NCBI GenBank assembly: GCA_051294375.1
Contig: CM119267.1
Location: 7,261,205 to 7,325,204, forward strand
DNA length: 64,000 nucleotides
Origin: Paraspadella gotoi
Lineage: Eukaryota > Chaetognatha
Direction of reading: 5' to 3'
Below are positions 1-14,413 of the stretch, in pieces; the first letter of the stretch is position 1, and the number at the start of each line of letters is the position of its first letter. The translations under genes and the position numbers were made by a program. The notes under the pieces are model-generated. The model saw only the letters and a program-made list of their open reading frames with translations, was not told the DNA's origin and did not search any database.

Positions 1-299
1 AACGATCATAAAAAAAAGAATCATATAGTCAGAACCAGCTTTTTATCCCCCCCTGGTCACTTGGTCCCCTTAAGGCACTGCTTAGTAAGCAGTTATTTTG
101 GTATAGTTTTTTTACATAGGTAGGACTTCCGTTTTCGGTCCGTTTTTTTTCTTTTCAGATGAAGAATTCTTCAGAGAATTTTGAAAAAAGGTTCCGAGTC
201 ATTTTTTGCTCAATCAAACGTAATGCATGACGGTATTTACTTCTTTCTCGCTCAGTTCTTCCCGCTGACGATATTAACAAAAAACGCCTACATTGATTA

Positions 300-1290
300 C
301 TTAGTAGAGCGTTGAAAAATAACAAAATATAACAAATCAAGTGAGGTACAATAGCTATTTTAGTGTAATGAAGTCTGTAAAATTCGATGGTGATGACCTT
401 TTTTGTATAATTTTATCTTTCTTGTCGAAATGGCGGTTTTTAATGTTTATAAAATTGTTATAAAATAGCAAAACCATTATAAGTTATGATAAATCAAATT
501 ATTAAAATTTTAAAAATTTATATGAGCTTTTGAAATATAAAAATAAAGACTTATAAAAATATTTTGGTAAGTTTATTTTTAAATTTATGTTTATAAAAAG
601 TTAGTTAACTATATTTTAATAATTATGAGTAAAAATTGGGCTAAAGTTAAAAATAAATAATTTCAAAATTTTTTCATGGATTTGCATTCTTTGGAAAAAA
701 GTTGATATAAGAAAATATAATTTTTATATCAAAATTATGTCATTAAGTTGGTCAAAATTCCAGAAAAACTATAATTTTAAGCCAAAAATTGAAAAATTAA
801 CAAAAATAATAGTTTTTAATATTTTTAACCTACTTAATGAAAGATTTTTTTAAAATCGATTATACTTTCTTATACTAACTTTTTGTAAGGAATTCAAATC
901 GGTTTTAAAATTTTAAAATTTTATTTTTTCACTTTAGCTTATTTTTTATTATTATTTATTAATAAATATAGCTAACAAAACTATTAATAAAATATAAAAT
1001 TTGTAAATAAACTTACCAAAATATTTATATGGGTCTTTATTTTCATATTATGTAAGTTAAATATGGCTTTTATAAAATCTTAATAATTTGAGTTTCTTAT
1101 ACTCTACAATGTTTGCTCCATTTTAATAGCACCTTATATGCTGCAAAAATCGCCATTTCCGACAAGGAAGATGAGACTATACCAAAAAAATGGTTATCAT
1201 CATCGAATTCTACATACTTTATTACACTAAAATAGCTATGTACCTCACTTGATTTGTTATATTTCGTTATTTTTCAACGCCCTATTACTT
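300..1290. repeat. Large imperfect inverted repeat (foldback/MITE-like element)
   Basis: The segment from about 300 to 760 reads as the diverged reverse complement of about 840 to 1290. Shared blocks include the outer ends (GCGTTGAAAAATAAC at 309, and its complement ending near 1283), a block around AAATCAAGTGAGGTAC (335-350, complement near 1240-1255), TAGCTATTTTAGTGTAAT, and an inner block with ATATTTTGGTAAGTTTATTT. Arms are some 450 bp with roughly a quarter of positions different, around an AT-rich centre. No coding frame survives inside. The structure fits a non-autonomous DNA transposon or foldback element; no target duplication was identified, so the class is uncertain. Confidence 0.7.
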
Positions 1291-1803
1291 AGTCTACATC
1301 CGTTTTTGACATAAATTTGGGCCTCATTTCATATTAATCGGAATTAAGTATTTTCTTTTTAGATTGAAAGATTTATCATTATGTTAGACGTTACGGTTTG
1401 GGATTAGTTGGGACGGGTGAGGATTAGAGTTGAGCATTAGGTTATTAATTATGGTTAGAGACTAGAGTTTCAGATTAGGCATTATAGTTAAAGATGAGAA
1501 ATTACAATTAAAGATTAGGTGAGGGTGATCACGATCGGGATTAAAGATTAGGTAACGGAATTAGGGTCAAATTTTACGGTTAAAATTAATTTAAGGGCGC
1601 TTTTGGAATAGAGTAGCCAAAGTTTTGCGATACAAGAAAAAAGAAAACTGAGATTTTCATTTACCATATTTGTGATCGAAATTCGATTTGCATTTAAACA
1701 AGATTTTCGTCGGATAGAAGGACGACGAGCAATTCCTTTCGGGACTCACGGGGGGGGCGGTAACTTGATTACAATTCTAATGTAATTCAGGCGGGGAATG
1801 GGG

Positions 1804-1807
<4 letters not shown>

Positions 1808-1880
<73 letters not shown>

Positions 1881-1887
1881 GATAGAG
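1808..1887. repeat. (GA)n microsatellite
   Basis: Nearly pure GA dinucleotide tract of about 80 bp. The matching place in the second 6-kb copy is an assembly gap (7742-7983). Confidence 0.95.
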
Positions 1888-2196
1888 ACTTTTGAAGTTG
1901 ATCTCTTCAACCAAAAAAAAAAAAGCAAGTTCAAGGTAATTCCTTTCAGGCTGAGGTGATTCGTCTCGATCAAAAATGACGATGATGACGACGACAATAG
2001 AGACGAAAGAAAAAAATTACGAAAAAGACGACGAAACTTGACGAATGTCACTTGAGAAATAAGGAATAACGAGAGAATAATGACGACGATTGCAAACAAA
2101 TTCGACAATTGTATTTGATTTTTTCATAAGAATGGTAGAACTGTGACTGAGATATTGATTACAATGATTAAATGAATTTCAAATGGTTCTTTATGA

Positions 2197-2762
2197 ATGA
2201 ATGAATAATATGAATGAATGAATGATGAATGAATGAATGAATGAATGAATGAATGAATGAATAAATGAATGAAGCATGAATGACTGAAAAAATTTATGAA
2301 TGAATGAATGAATAAATAAATGAATGAATGAATGAATGAATGAATGAATGAATGAATGAAGGAATGAATAAATGAAGGAATGAATAAATGAATGAAGCAA
2401 TGAATGACTGAAAGAATTTATGAATGAATGAATGAATGAATGAATGAATGAATGAATGAATGAATAATGAAGGAATGAATAATGAAGGAATAATAAATGA
2501 ATAAATGAATGAAGCAATGAATGACTGAAAGAATTTATGAATGAATGGAATGAATGAATGATGAATATGAATGAATGAAAATAATGATGAATGATATGAA
2601 TGAATGAATGATGAATGAATGAATGAATGAATGAATGAATAAATAAATGAATGAATGAAGGAATGAATGAATAAATGAATGATGGAATAAATGAATGAAT
2701 GAATGAAAAGAATGAATGAATGAAATGAGATGAATGAATGAATGAATGAATGAATGAATGAT
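2197..2762. repeat. (GAAT)n tetranucleotide array
   Basis: About 560 bp of GAAT units broken by short interruptions containing GAAGCAATGAATGACTGAA, which themselves recur and mark a higher-order unit of about 120 bp. The minus-strand translation is a meaningless His/Ser/Phe/Ile repeat. Confidence 0.95.
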
Positions 2763-2829
2763 ACTTAACGACAACCATGATGAAGAAAAATAACAAACCA
2801 ATACCGTTGATGACAAATCCGAATCGTAC

Positions 2830-3004
<175 letters not shown>

Positions 3005-4216
3005 ATGACAAAAAATTCAACGACAAATAATACGACGATTACGACGACGAAAACGACGAATATAACGACGATAACGACGACGATAGCGAAGACGATACGA
3101 GAAGAGGAAAGGTTTCGCGATTCCATTGAAATGAGGTCGAGAGGGTCAGTTTTCGGGAGTGTCTAGGGGTGAGTGAATAGTGGTAAGGGTGAAGCGACTG
3201 CGGGTTGTGGAGGGTGGGGTGGGAGCTAAATGTGAGGCGATGATGAGATTGAAATGAAGTGAATCGGGACGCGTCGAGTCAAGAGGGCGCGAGGATCTGG
3301 AGAAAAAGTGAGAATTTAGGATCGTGAGAATTTGACACTTTGTCGATTCGGTCGATATCGGTCGCTTTATGTCGGCTTATTCATTTAATGTCGGGCAGAT
3401 TTATTCATAGTCGGGCGGATTAATTGCAAGTAGAACGTTATATTGGAAATCATAAAAGAGTAAACGATGACAACGTTTCAAAGAGATTCACCCGATGGGA
3501 GAGCATTTGGAAAACAACGCAAATCTTTTAGTTTTCCTCGTTACAAAAGTTAAAAAACTTGAAAATAGATAAATATTTATTTCTCATGAGAATAATCTCA
3601 TTCTAATATTTAATGATTAATCGAAAAATCGTCTTGAATTAACCTTTATTCTTCTTTATCGTCAGCCGTAGTTTCACTCATTATCTTTTTATCTTTTTCC
3701 GTCTTTAGTTATAGTTTTGTTTGACGTTTATAAATGTACTGAATCAACCATGTTTAAATTATAAATAAAACGCATATGAATTTGGTACAACCTTCTCCTG
3801 ACAGGCTTTGGTGGTTTAAGTATTAAGGCGTCCATAAAATAATAAAACATATTTTTTTCTCAGTCGCAATATCTCTGCGAGCGTTTGAGTTGGCTTTTTC
3901 TCTCGCTATATGCAATTATGCATTGCCCTTTATTTTAGTTTTTTGCCAACGTGCACGTAGCTCGCCTCGGCCCATTAATCGGCTCGTAACGAGGCCGGCT
4001 CGCTGCCTCGAAGTAATTTTGTATCGTTACTACTTCGGAGCAACAACTATGAAATCGAAGATATGCAGTTGAAAGTCAAATTAAGCTTCAAGTGATTCTC
4101 ATTCCACCGCTAACTGATTTCATTGTCTGTTTTATTACCTCGTGAATAAATCGCTGTCCTTATTGACAGAGAAATGAACCAATGCCAAAGCAACCAGCCA
4201 TATGACATCACTTTCA

Positions 4217-4275
<59 letters not shown>

Positions 4276-4290
4276 TCCTCTTCTCTCTTC
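4217..4290. repeat. (CT)n microsatellite
   Basis: CT-rich tract of about 75 bp. In the second 6-kb copy the same place (about 10230-10390) is a more complex TC-rich sequence, so the two copies differ most here. Confidence 0.9.
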
Positions 4291-6344
4291 TTCTCTCCCT
4301 GATTTATTGCAGTCTTTCTTCACAGCCATCCGACGCCCCACGAAACCACATAATCGTAAAAATTGCATTTTTTTATTTTCTTTCGATGTCTTTTTGTTTT
4401 TTATTTATTGCGGGTTTCCCGCCTAAAACCCTCGGCAGTCGACAGCCTCAGACTGGCTCAACTGATGAGATTTCAATGCCCAGAATTCAGGCTTGGTCGC
4501 TATGGTATCTTCGCTTCGGGGACAGAAGAAGGACAGGCTATAGGACCCTCTCCGCTTGTCCGCCCTCACCCTTTTTGGCTTCTCTTTGCCATTAAATGTG
4601 GAGATGCCATCTTTATATCGATCCTTTTTTTGCCACTTTTTCATTTTTTTGTTAGGCATGTAGTATAATGTAGGTCCATAATGAAGTTTACTTCATCGAG
4701 TTTTTCTATGACAAAAAAATGGCAAAGCCTAGTTGTATTACTCAGATTATGATATTACTTCAATTGCAAGTCGCATGATCTAAGTAATATTTTGTGCATT
4801 AGTGATCTTGCTTACTCACTAATGTTTAATCTTAGCTATGTCCAAATTGTTTATTTGAAAAAAATTCATCGTTGTATATGATATGTATATGTTTGTATAA
4901 GGATGTGAGACGACGTTGTTTCTTAAGAAGACGAAACGACGACAACGACAGTGATGATGAGAGCGTGATATGATGATGACAAAAACCAATTGTGACACTA
5001 TGAAGAACAATAATAATCATTAAGTTAAGTGCTAATTGATGACTAAATATCAACGACGTCGACGACGACGACGAACGACGACGACACGACGACGACGTTG
5101 ATGGCATCGACTTTACGCCATTTGACGCTGATCTCGATTCTCTAACTCTTGTCTATCTATTTCTCTCTTGACATTGCAAATCCTCGAAAAACGGGGGAAA
5201 AAAAGCGATGGTCCGTGATATTTTGGGGACACCAAAGAAGACTTGTTGTGCAGATTCATATATAAATTATATATTCTTTAATACGAATGAGCGTATTAAA
5301 TAAATAGTTAAATTTAGTTTCAACGATTGTGGGTTTTAAGTCTTCGTCGCCGATCTCACGGCGCCCAGCGAGACGAAGTCGGCGTCGAAAAAAAAAAAAG
5401 GCGCAGACCAAAACACGCCGACCTTTCGCCGAATCGATCCTTTTCCACCCTCCGCGTAAAATAAATCGAGGGCGACCACCTCAGCTCCAACCACCATTTC
5501 TCCCCACCAACCATTTCTCTCGGTTCTCTTGGCCACCATGTCATCTATTATTATATCATAGTATTATTATTAGTATTATCAGTATTAATTCTAGAAAGAA
5601 AATTAAATTTTCTATTGGAATTCTTTAAGAATTATTTTGCACCATCGTTCCTCATTTGGATTTATTCTTAAAGTTTTGTTATACAAAAAGTAAACCAAAA
5701 GTTTTTTCTCTCGCTCTCCCTCATAAAAACGAATGCCACCTTGTACAATTCGCCAATTCGATCCATTTGCTTTTCTGATTTTAACAAATCGATTCATCTA
5801 TTTTCTCGGCCATTTTGATATCGAACCCATCGCCTACCGAATTTTGAAAGAGGGTCTAGGCTCGACCTTTGATAAGTTTGGTTCGAGAAAAGGTCAGGAG
5901 GGGACCGAGCGAGCGAGTTGGCGTCGTTCGAAAAAAAAAAATGTGTCGAGAAGTGAAGCAATTCTCAAAATCCCAAAACCAACGCGAGTTTTTTTGAGAT
6001 ATTTTTATCACGAAAAGAGACATCTAGAGATGAAAAATCGAATTACTACCTTCGAGCCACTTTTTTTTAGTTCATTCTCATTGTTTGATTGGTTTTGGTT
6101 TGTTTTTTTTTTCATTTTATATGTTTGTTTGTTTATTTAATTATTTTTTTTCTTTCTTTTTTTTTTTAATCATTTTTCCTGTTTCGCTTTAATTTTCTTC
6201 ATATTTTTATCTTCTCAATCTATCTCGTCTTGATTTTTTTCCTTCCGGTAAAAAAAACTAAGACGCACAGAAATATTTTTTTTCCTCATATTTTATTCTT
6301 TCGACTGAAAAAGGATTAAAGTTTGCGACAGAGAAAGAAAAGAA

Positions 6345-6384
6345 TCTCTCTCTCTCTCTGCCTCTCTATGTTTCTCTCACTTTC

Positions 6385-6419
<35 letters not shown>

Positions 6420-6431
6420 TTCTCATCTTCA

Positions 6432-6462
<31 letters not shown>

Positions 6463-6500
6463 CTCTCCCTCCCTCCTCTCTCTCTCTCTTCTCTCTCTCA
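6345..6500. repeat. (CT)n microsatellite
   Basis: About 155 bp of CT dinucleotides with a few interruptions; counterpart of 12288-12510 in the second copy. Confidence 0.9.
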
Positions 6501-7283
6501 TTTTGCCTCGTTTATCTTTACAGGAAACGTAGGAGTCGTTTTATTTTTAACTTCATATCATTTTTTTGTTCTTCTTATCCCTGGCTTCGGGGTTTTTTTT
6601 CTTGTTATGAACAGAGAATTAAAATTTTCTTATCTCGAGACAGACAAACGACTTTCGCCTTGGTTTCTTTTCTTCTCTCTTTGTTTGTTGATCTTTTGTT
6701 GGTTTTTGTTTTTAGTGTTTTTTTTTTTGTGTATTTTTTTTTAGTTTTGTTTCTATGTCGATAGAAATGAGTTTAGATTTATTAGTTAATTGTTACCGAA
6801 GTGTATTAGTTTATTTTTGTATTTTGGTAATTTTTAGCTTCGCTTGGCTAATATTTTAACGAGTTTTTAGTGTTAGACCAAGCATGCCAAGTGTAAATAT
6901 AAGCGATATACATATAATCAAACCAAGTTAAACTAGTTAATAAGCGAGAGGCCAAACAACCGTCGCAATTAATAATCGAGTCTTGGCACAAGAAACGGAA
7001 TCACCGATTCAACAATAGAATCAACAGACTAAAAACTCACATTCAAATCTCGCATTCACAGTCTCCATAAAAAAAAAGAACAACAAAAGAAAGAAAAACT
7101 GAGATCCGCGTCTAGAAACGGAAATTCAAAACAAACTTCTCATCCGAATAAAACCGCTTGGCCTGGAACGACTCGACGACGACGACGACGAACGACGACG
7201 ACGACGAGCGGACCGACGACGACGAACGACGACGACTGACTGACGACGACGACGACGACATCGCTTTCAACGGAGAAAAAGCA

Positions 7284-7308
7284 NNNNNNNNNNNNNNNNN
7301 NNNNNNNN
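7284..7308. other. 25-N assembly gap between the two 6-kb copies
   Basis: A run of exactly 25 N. The sequence on its left matches the end of the second copy (about 13294), and the sequence on its right matches the start of the first copy (about 1335). That is the signature of a scaffold join across an unrecognised overlap. Confidence 0.95.
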
Positions 7309-7741
7309 TAATTCGGAATTAAGTTATTTTCTTTTTAGATTGAAAGATTATCATTATGTTAGACGTTACGGTTTGGGATTAGTTTGGGGAACGGGTGAAG
7401 GATTAGAGTTGAGCATTAGGTTATTAATTATGGTTAGAGACTAGAGTTTCAGATTAGGCATTATAGTTAAAGATGAGAAATTACAATTAAAGATTAGGTG
7501 AGGGTGATCACGATCGGGATTAAAGATTAGGTAACGGATTAGGGTCAAATTTTACGGTTAAAATTAATTTAAGGGCGCTTTTGGAATAGAGTAGCCAAAG
7601 TTTTGCGATACAAGAAAAAAGAAAACTTGAGATTTTCATTTACCATATTTGGTGATCGAAATTCGATTTGCATTTAAAACAAGATTTTCGTCGGATAGAA
7701 GGACGACGAGCAATTCCTTTCGGGACTCACCGGGGGGGGCG

Positions 7742-7983
7742 NNNNNNNNNNNNNNNNNNNNNNNNNNNNNNNNNNNNNNNNNNNNNNNNNNNNNNNNNNN
7801 NNNNNNNNNNNNNNNNNNNNNNNNNNNNNNNNNNNNNNNNNNNNNNNNNNNNNNNNNNNNNNNNNNNNNNNNNNNNNNNNNNNNNNNNNNNNNNNNNNNN
7901 NNNNNNNNNNNNNNNNNNNNNNNNNNNNNNNNNNNNNNNNNNNNNNNNNNNNNNNNNNNNNNNNNNNNNNNNNNNNNNNNNNN
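7742..7983. other. Assembly gap (242 N)
   Basis: Run of N replacing the GA microsatellite region of the 6-kb segment. Confidence 0.95.
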
Positions 7984-8559
7984 TTTTGAAGTTGATCTCT
8001 TCAACCAAAAAAAAAAAGCAAGTTCAAGGTAATTCCTTTCAGGCTGAGGTGAGTTCGTCTCGATCAAAAATGACGATGATGACGACGACAATAGAGACGA
8101 AAGAAAAAAATTACGAAAAAGACGACGAAACTTGACGAATGTCACTTGAGAAATAAGGAATAACGAGGAATAATGACGACGATTGCAAACAAATTCGACA
8201 ATTGTATTTGATTTTTTCATAAGAATGGTAGAACTGTGACTGAGATATTGATTACAATGATTAAATGAATTTCAAATGGTTCTTTATGAATGAATGAATA
8301 ATTGAATGAATGAATGAATGAATGAATGAATGAATGAATGAATGAATGAATGAATGAATAAATGAATGAAGCAATGAATGACTGAAAAAATTTATGAATG
8401 AATGAATGAATAAATAAATGAATGAATGAATGAATGAATGAATGAATGAATGAATGAATGAATGAAGGAATGAATAAATGAAGGAATGAATAAATGAATG
8501 AAGCAATGAATGACTGAAAGAATTTATGAATGAATGAATGAATGAATGAATGAATGAAT

Positions 8560-9553
8560 NNNNNNNNNNNNNNNNNNNNNNNNNNNNNNNNNNNNNNNNN
8601 NNNNNNNNNNNNNNNNNNNNNNNNNNNNNNNNNNNNNNNNNNNNNNNNNNNNNNNNNNNNNNNNNNNNNNNNNNNNNNNNNNNNNNNNNNNNNNNNNNNN
8701 NNNNNNNNNNNNNNNNNNNNNNNNNNNNNNNNNNNNNNNNNNNNNNNNNNNNNNNNNNNNNNNNNNNNNNNNNNNNNNNNNNNNNNNNNNNNNNNNNNNN
8801 NNNNNNNNNNNNNNNNNNNNNNNNNNNNNNNNNNNNNNNNNNNNNNNNNNNNNNNNNNNNNNNNNNNNNNNNNNNNNNNNNNNNNNNNNNNNNNNNNNNN
8901 NNNNNNNNNNNNNNNNNNNNNNNNNNNNNNNNNNNNNNNNNNNNNNNNNNNNNNNNNNNNNNNNNNNNNNNNNNNNNNNNNNNNNNNNNNNNNNNNNNNN
9001 NNNNNNNNNNNNNNNNNNNNNNNNNNNNNNNNNNNNNNNNNNNNNNNNNNNNNNNNNNNNNNNNNNNNNNNNNNNNNNNNNNNNNNNNNNNNNNNNNNNN
9101 NNNNNNNNNNNNNNNNNNNNNNNNNNNNNNNNNNNNNNNNNNNNNNNNNNNNNNNNNNNNNNNNNNNNNNNNNNNNNNNNNNNNNNNNNNNNNNNNNNNN
9201 NNNNNNNNNNNNNNNNNNNNNNNNNNNNNNNNNNNNNNNNNNNNNNNNNNNNNNNNNNNNNNNNNNNNNNNNNNNNNNNNNNNNNNNNNNNNNNNNNNNN
9301 NNNNNNNNNNNNNNNNNNNNNNNNNNNNNNNNNNNNNNNNNNNNNNNNNNNNNNNNNNNNNNNNNNNNNNNNNNNNNNNNNNNNNNNNNNNNNNNNNNNN
9401 NNNNNNNNNNNNNNNNNNNNNNNNNNNNNNNNNNNNNNNNNNNNNNNNNNNNNNNNNNNNNNNNNNNNNNNNNNNNNNNNNNNNNNNNNNNNNNNNNNNN
9501 NNNNNNNNNNNNNNNNNNNNNNNNNNNNNNNNNNNNNNNNNNNNNNNNNNNNN
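8560..9553. other. Assembly gap (994 N)
   Basis: Run of N replacing the rest of the GAAT array, the GAT array and the unique stretch that lies at about 3100-3540 in the first copy. Confidence 0.95.
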
Positions 9554-10972
9554 TTACAAAGTTAAAAAACTTGAAAATAGATAAATATTTATTTCTCATG
9601 AGAATAATCTCATTCTAATATTTAATGATTAATCGAAAAATCGTCTTGAATTAACTTTTATTCTTCTTTATCGTCAGCCGTAGTTTTCACTCATTATCTT
9701 TTTATCTTTTTCCGTCTTTAGTTATAGTTTTGTTTGACGTTTATAAATGTACTGAATCAACCATGTTAAATTATAAATAAAACGCATATGAATTTGGTAC
9801 AACCTTTCTCCTGACAGGCTTTGGTGGTTTAAGTATTAAGGCGTCCATAAAATAATAAAACATATTTTTTTCTCAGTCGCAATATCTCTGCGAGCGTTTG
9901 AGTTGGCTTTTTCTCTCGCTATATGCAATTATGCATTGCCCTTCATTTTAGTTTTTTGCCAAACGTGCACGTAGCTCGCCTCGGCCCATTAATCGCTCGT
10001 AACGAGGCCGGCTCGCTGCCTCGAAGTAATTTTGTTTCGTTACTACTTCGGAGCAACAACTATGAAATCGAAGATATGCAGTTGAAAGTCAAATTAAGCT
10101 TCAAGTGATTCTCATTCACCGCTAACTGATTTTCATTGTCTGTTTTTATTACCTCGTGAATAAATCGCTGTCCTTATTGACAGAGAAATGAACCAATGCC
10201 AAAGCAACCAGCCATATGACATCACTTTCATCTCTCTCTCTCGAAATCATACTCTCCAATCTAAAACTCATCATCTCATACAGTCTCTCTCTCATCTCTA
10301 CTCTCCCTCATTCTCTCCTCTCATCCATCTCATCTACATCAAGCTCAATCTACTCTCTACTCCTTCTTCCTCTTCCTTCTTACCTTCCGATCCCTGATTT
10401 ATTGCAGTCCTTTCTTCTATCAACAAGACCATCCGACGCCCCACGAAACCACATAATCGTAAAAATTGCATTTTTTATTTTCTTTTCGATGTCTTTTTGT
10501 TTTTTATTTATTGCGGGTTTCCCGCCTAAAACCCTCGGCAGTCGACAGCCTCAGACTGGCTCAACTGATGAGATTTCAATGCCCCAGAATTCAGGCTTGG
10601 TCGCTATGGTATCTTCGCTTCGGGGACAGAAGAAGGACAGGCTATATAGGACCCTCTCCGCTTGCCCCGCCCTCACCCTTTTTTTGGCTTCTCTTTGCCA
10701 TTAAATGTGGAGATGCCATCTTTATATCGGATCCTTTTTTTGCCACTTTTTCATTTCGTTATATGTATATTGTATTGTATTGTATATTGTATTGTATAAA
10801 AGGAAGTTGTTGAGACGACGTTGTTTCTTGAAGAAGACGAAAACGACGACAACGACAGTGATGATGATGAGCGTGATCATGATGATGACCAAAAACCCAA
10901 ATTGTGACACTATGAAGAACAATAATAATCAATTGAAGGTTAAGTGCTAATGATGACTAAATATCAACGACG

Positions 10973-11023
<51 letters not shown>

Positions 11024-12325
11024 TTGATGGCATCGACTTTACGCCCATTTGACGCTGATCTCGATTCTCTAACTCTTGTCTATCTATTTCTCTCTTGACA
11101 TTGCAAATCCTCGAAAAACGGGGGAAAAAAAGCGATGGTCCGTGATATTTTGGGGACACCAAAGGAAGACTTGTTGTGCAGATTCATATATAATTATATA
11201 TTCTTTAATACGAATGAGCGTATTAAATAAATAGTTAAATTTAGTTTCACGATTGTGGGTTTTAAGTCTTCGTCGCCGATCTCACCGGCGCCCACGAGAC
11301 GAAGTCGGCGTCGAAAAAAAAAAAGGCGCAGGACCAAAACAGCGCCGACCTTTCGCCCGAATCGATCCTTTTCCACCTCCGCGTCAAAATAAATCGAGGG
11401 CGACCACCTCAGCTCCAACCACCATTTCTCCCCACCAACCATTTTCTCTCGGTTCTCTTGGCCACCATGTCATTATTATTATTATCATAGTATTATTATT
11501 AGTATTATCAGTATTATTCTAGAAAGAAAATTAAATTTTCTATTGGAATTCTTTAAGAATTAATTTTGCACCATCTGTTCCTCATTTGGATTTATTCTTA
11601 AAGTTTTGTATATACAAAAGTAAACCAAAAGTTTTTTCTCTCGCTCTCCCCTCATAAAAACGAATGCCACCTTGTACAATTCGCCAATTCGATTCCATTT
11701 GCTTTTCTGATTTTAACAAATCGATTCATCTCATTTTCTCGGCCATTTTGATATCGAACCCATCCGCTACCGAATTTTGAAAGAGGGTCTAGGCTCGACC
11801 TTTGATAAGTTTGGTTCGAGAAAAGGTCAGGAGGGGACCGAGCGAGCGAGTTGGCGTCGTTCGAAAAAAAAAAATGTGTCGAGAAGTGAGCAATTCTCAA
11901 AATCCCAAAACCAACGCGAGTTTTTTTGAGATATTTTTATCACGAAAAGAGACATCTAGAGATGAAAAATCGAATTACTACCTTCGAGCCACTTTTTTTT
12001 AGTTCATTTCTCATGTTTGATTGGTTTTTTGGTTTGTTTTTTTTTTCATTTTTATATGTTTGTTTGGTTTTATTTTAATTATTTTTTTCTTTCTTTTTTT
12101 TTTTAATCATTTTTCCCTGTTTCGCTTTAATTTTCTCTCATATTTTTTTATCTTCTCAATTCTATCTCGTCTTGATTTTTTTCCTTCCGGTAAAAAAAAC
12201 TAAGACGCACAGAAATATTTTTTTTCCTCATATTTTTATTCTTTCGACTGAAAAGGATTAAAGTTTGCGACAGAGAAAGAAAACGAATCTCTCTCTCTCT
12301 CTGCCTCTCTATGTTTCTCTCACTT

Positions 12326-12360
<35 letters not shown>

Positions 12361-13215
12361 CTTCCTCTCTCCTCTCTCGTCTCACATTCTCTTCTCTTCT
12401 CGTCTCTCATCAATCACTCTTCTCCATCATCTCAATCACTCACATCGTCTCATCTTCTTATCTCTCAACAATCACCTCCTCACCCTCTCTCTCCTCTCTC
12501 TCTCTCTCTCATTTTGCCTCGTTTATCTTTACAGGAAACGTAGGAGTCGTTTTATTTTTTAACTTCATATCATTTTTTGTTCTTCTTATCCCTGGCTTCG
12601 GGGTTTTTTTTCTTGTTATGACAGAGAATTAAAATTTTCTTATCTCGAGACAGACAAACGACTTTCGCCTTTGGTTTCTTTTCTTCTCTCTTTGTTTGTT
12701 GATCTTTTGTTGGTTTTTGTTTTTAGTGTTTTTTTTTTGTGTATTTTTTTTTTAGTTTTGTTTCTATGTCGATAGAATGAGTTTAGATTTATTAGTTAAT
12801 TGTTACCGAAGTGTATTAGTTTATTTTTGTATTTTGGTAATTTTTAGCTTCGCTTGGCTAATATTTTAACGAGTTTTTAGTGTTAGACCAAGCATGCATG
12901 TAAAATAAGCGATATAACATATAATCAAACCAAGTTAAACTAGTTAATTAAGCGAGCAGGCCAACAACCGTCGCAATTTAATAATCGAGTCTTGGCACAA
13001 GAAACGGAATCACCGATTCAACAATAGAATCACAGACTAAAAACTCACATTCAAATCTCGCATTCACAGTCTCCATAAAAAAAAAAAAGAACAACAAAAG
13101 AAAGAAAAACTGAGATCCGCGTCTAGAAACGGAAATTCAAAACAAACTTCTCATCCGAATAAAACCGCTTTGGCCTGGAACGACCTCGACGACGACGACG
13201 ACGACGACGACGACG

Positions 13216-13251
<36 letters not shown>

Positions 13252-13396
13252 TGACGACGACGACGACGACGATCGCTTTCAACGGAGAAAAAACAATAAT
13301 GACAAAAGCATAAGCAGAAAAGACAACTCGAGGGATATTCTTATGGGTTTTCCCCATGAGTTTTCTCTCAAATGACAGAAGCAGGGGAAGGAGAGG

Positions 13397-13457
<61 letters not shown>
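13397..13457. repeat. (GA)n microsatellite
   Basis: Pure GA tract of about 60 bp just after the end of the second 6-kb copy. The stretch 13295-14869 otherwise holds this tract, a dispersed repeat and a gap; no gene was seen. Confidence 0.95.
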
Positions 13458-13460
<3 letters not shown>

Positions 13461-13794
13461 TCAAAGCTCATTGCGTTTTTCCCAACGACGTCTATTTGCA
13501 TTAAGCATCCAACCGTCCAACTGTTGTTAGCTGTTGGTGAATTGAGTTGGCTGGTTGCACCTGGAGACCGTTTCTGAAATTTGTCTGCTGGCGGAGAGAT
13601 CAGATGAAGCCACTGAGAGAGAGAGAGAGGGTCGAGGTACCGAATTCCAAAAACTGGCGAGCAGGTCTCATCCATCGATCCTGTCTCCGCAAGAAGCCGC
13701 GTCGCTTGTGTGATTCTTTACAAATCGGCCTGTTGGCCTGTTTACTGTTGTGTTTACTGTTGTGAGATTTAAGCTACATCTGTGGATAAGGCGT

Positions 13795-14000
13795 TGAGTG
13801 GGCTGAAAAGGACTATCCGCAACTTTTTTAACCCCCTCTAGAAGCCATGGAACGGGTCCTGGGCTTGGAACCAGGCTTGAGGTTTTTCCACCACCCCAAG
13901 GCGGTTTACGGCCGTCCTCACGCTTCCCGCATGAGCTGCTGGCTTTACTCAATGAGCCAGCGGGTCACGACTGAAGGTGTCATGCTTATAGGCGGTGAAC
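13795..14000 (+). repeat. Dispersed SINE-like repeat, copy 1
   Basis: Matches the reverse complement of 19127-19330. Shared blocks include CAGGCTTGAG, TTTCCAC, TTTACGGCCGTCCT, GCGGGTCACG and CATGCTTATAGGCGG. The block around GCGGGTCACG..TGAAG resembles a degenerate tRNA-type B box, so a tRNA-derived SINE is possible but not proven. Confidence 0.6.
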
Positions 14001-14413
14001 TATAGGCAATGCCCGACTACACATCAACAAAAGATTTGATTTTTCAAACTAGCATGCTCTTAGCGGTTCATCTTGTCCCATCTTAAGTCATAAATCCTAT
14101 GTAAGTTGAAGCTCTGATTTTTTTTTTTTATCTGAAAATATTTCCTGTTCCGCGAGAAACAAAACTTTGGGTTTCACGCGATATTAGAAATGGAAAAAAA
14201 AATTGATTAAAATTTTAGCTCTGGAAAATCCCGCCGATTCGTAGTTGTAGAGGAATTTTGGATAAATATTTGCAGTTCGTTGCCAATTAATTTTTCGGGC
14301 AAAAGAAATTAAGTTAAAAAAAAACAAAAACAAGGGTGGCAGACAAAAATCCTCATACGTGACATCCGTGACTTTTTTTTTTGCAGACTGGCTACCGACA
14401 AAAACAGACAAAT

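Larger units (their letters stand above)
7309..13294. repeat. Second copy of the 6-kb segment; no gene seen
   Basis: Near-identical to 1335-7283 in the same orientation. It contains two internal gaps (7742-7983 and 8560-9553) that fall where the first copy has the GA tract and the GAAT/GAT arrays. Remaining repeats: GAAT array 8287-8559, GAC array 10973-11023, TC-rich 12288-12510, GAC array 13185-13272. The copy runs on without a gap into unique sequence at about 13295, so this is the copy that belongs to the contig carrying the downstream genes. No coding exon is supported. Confidence 0.8.

Noticed and set aside
4430-4560. CTGATGA-containing stretch as a further hammerhead
   Set aside because: CTGATGAGATTTC at about 4460 has no stem II or GAAA partner within reach.
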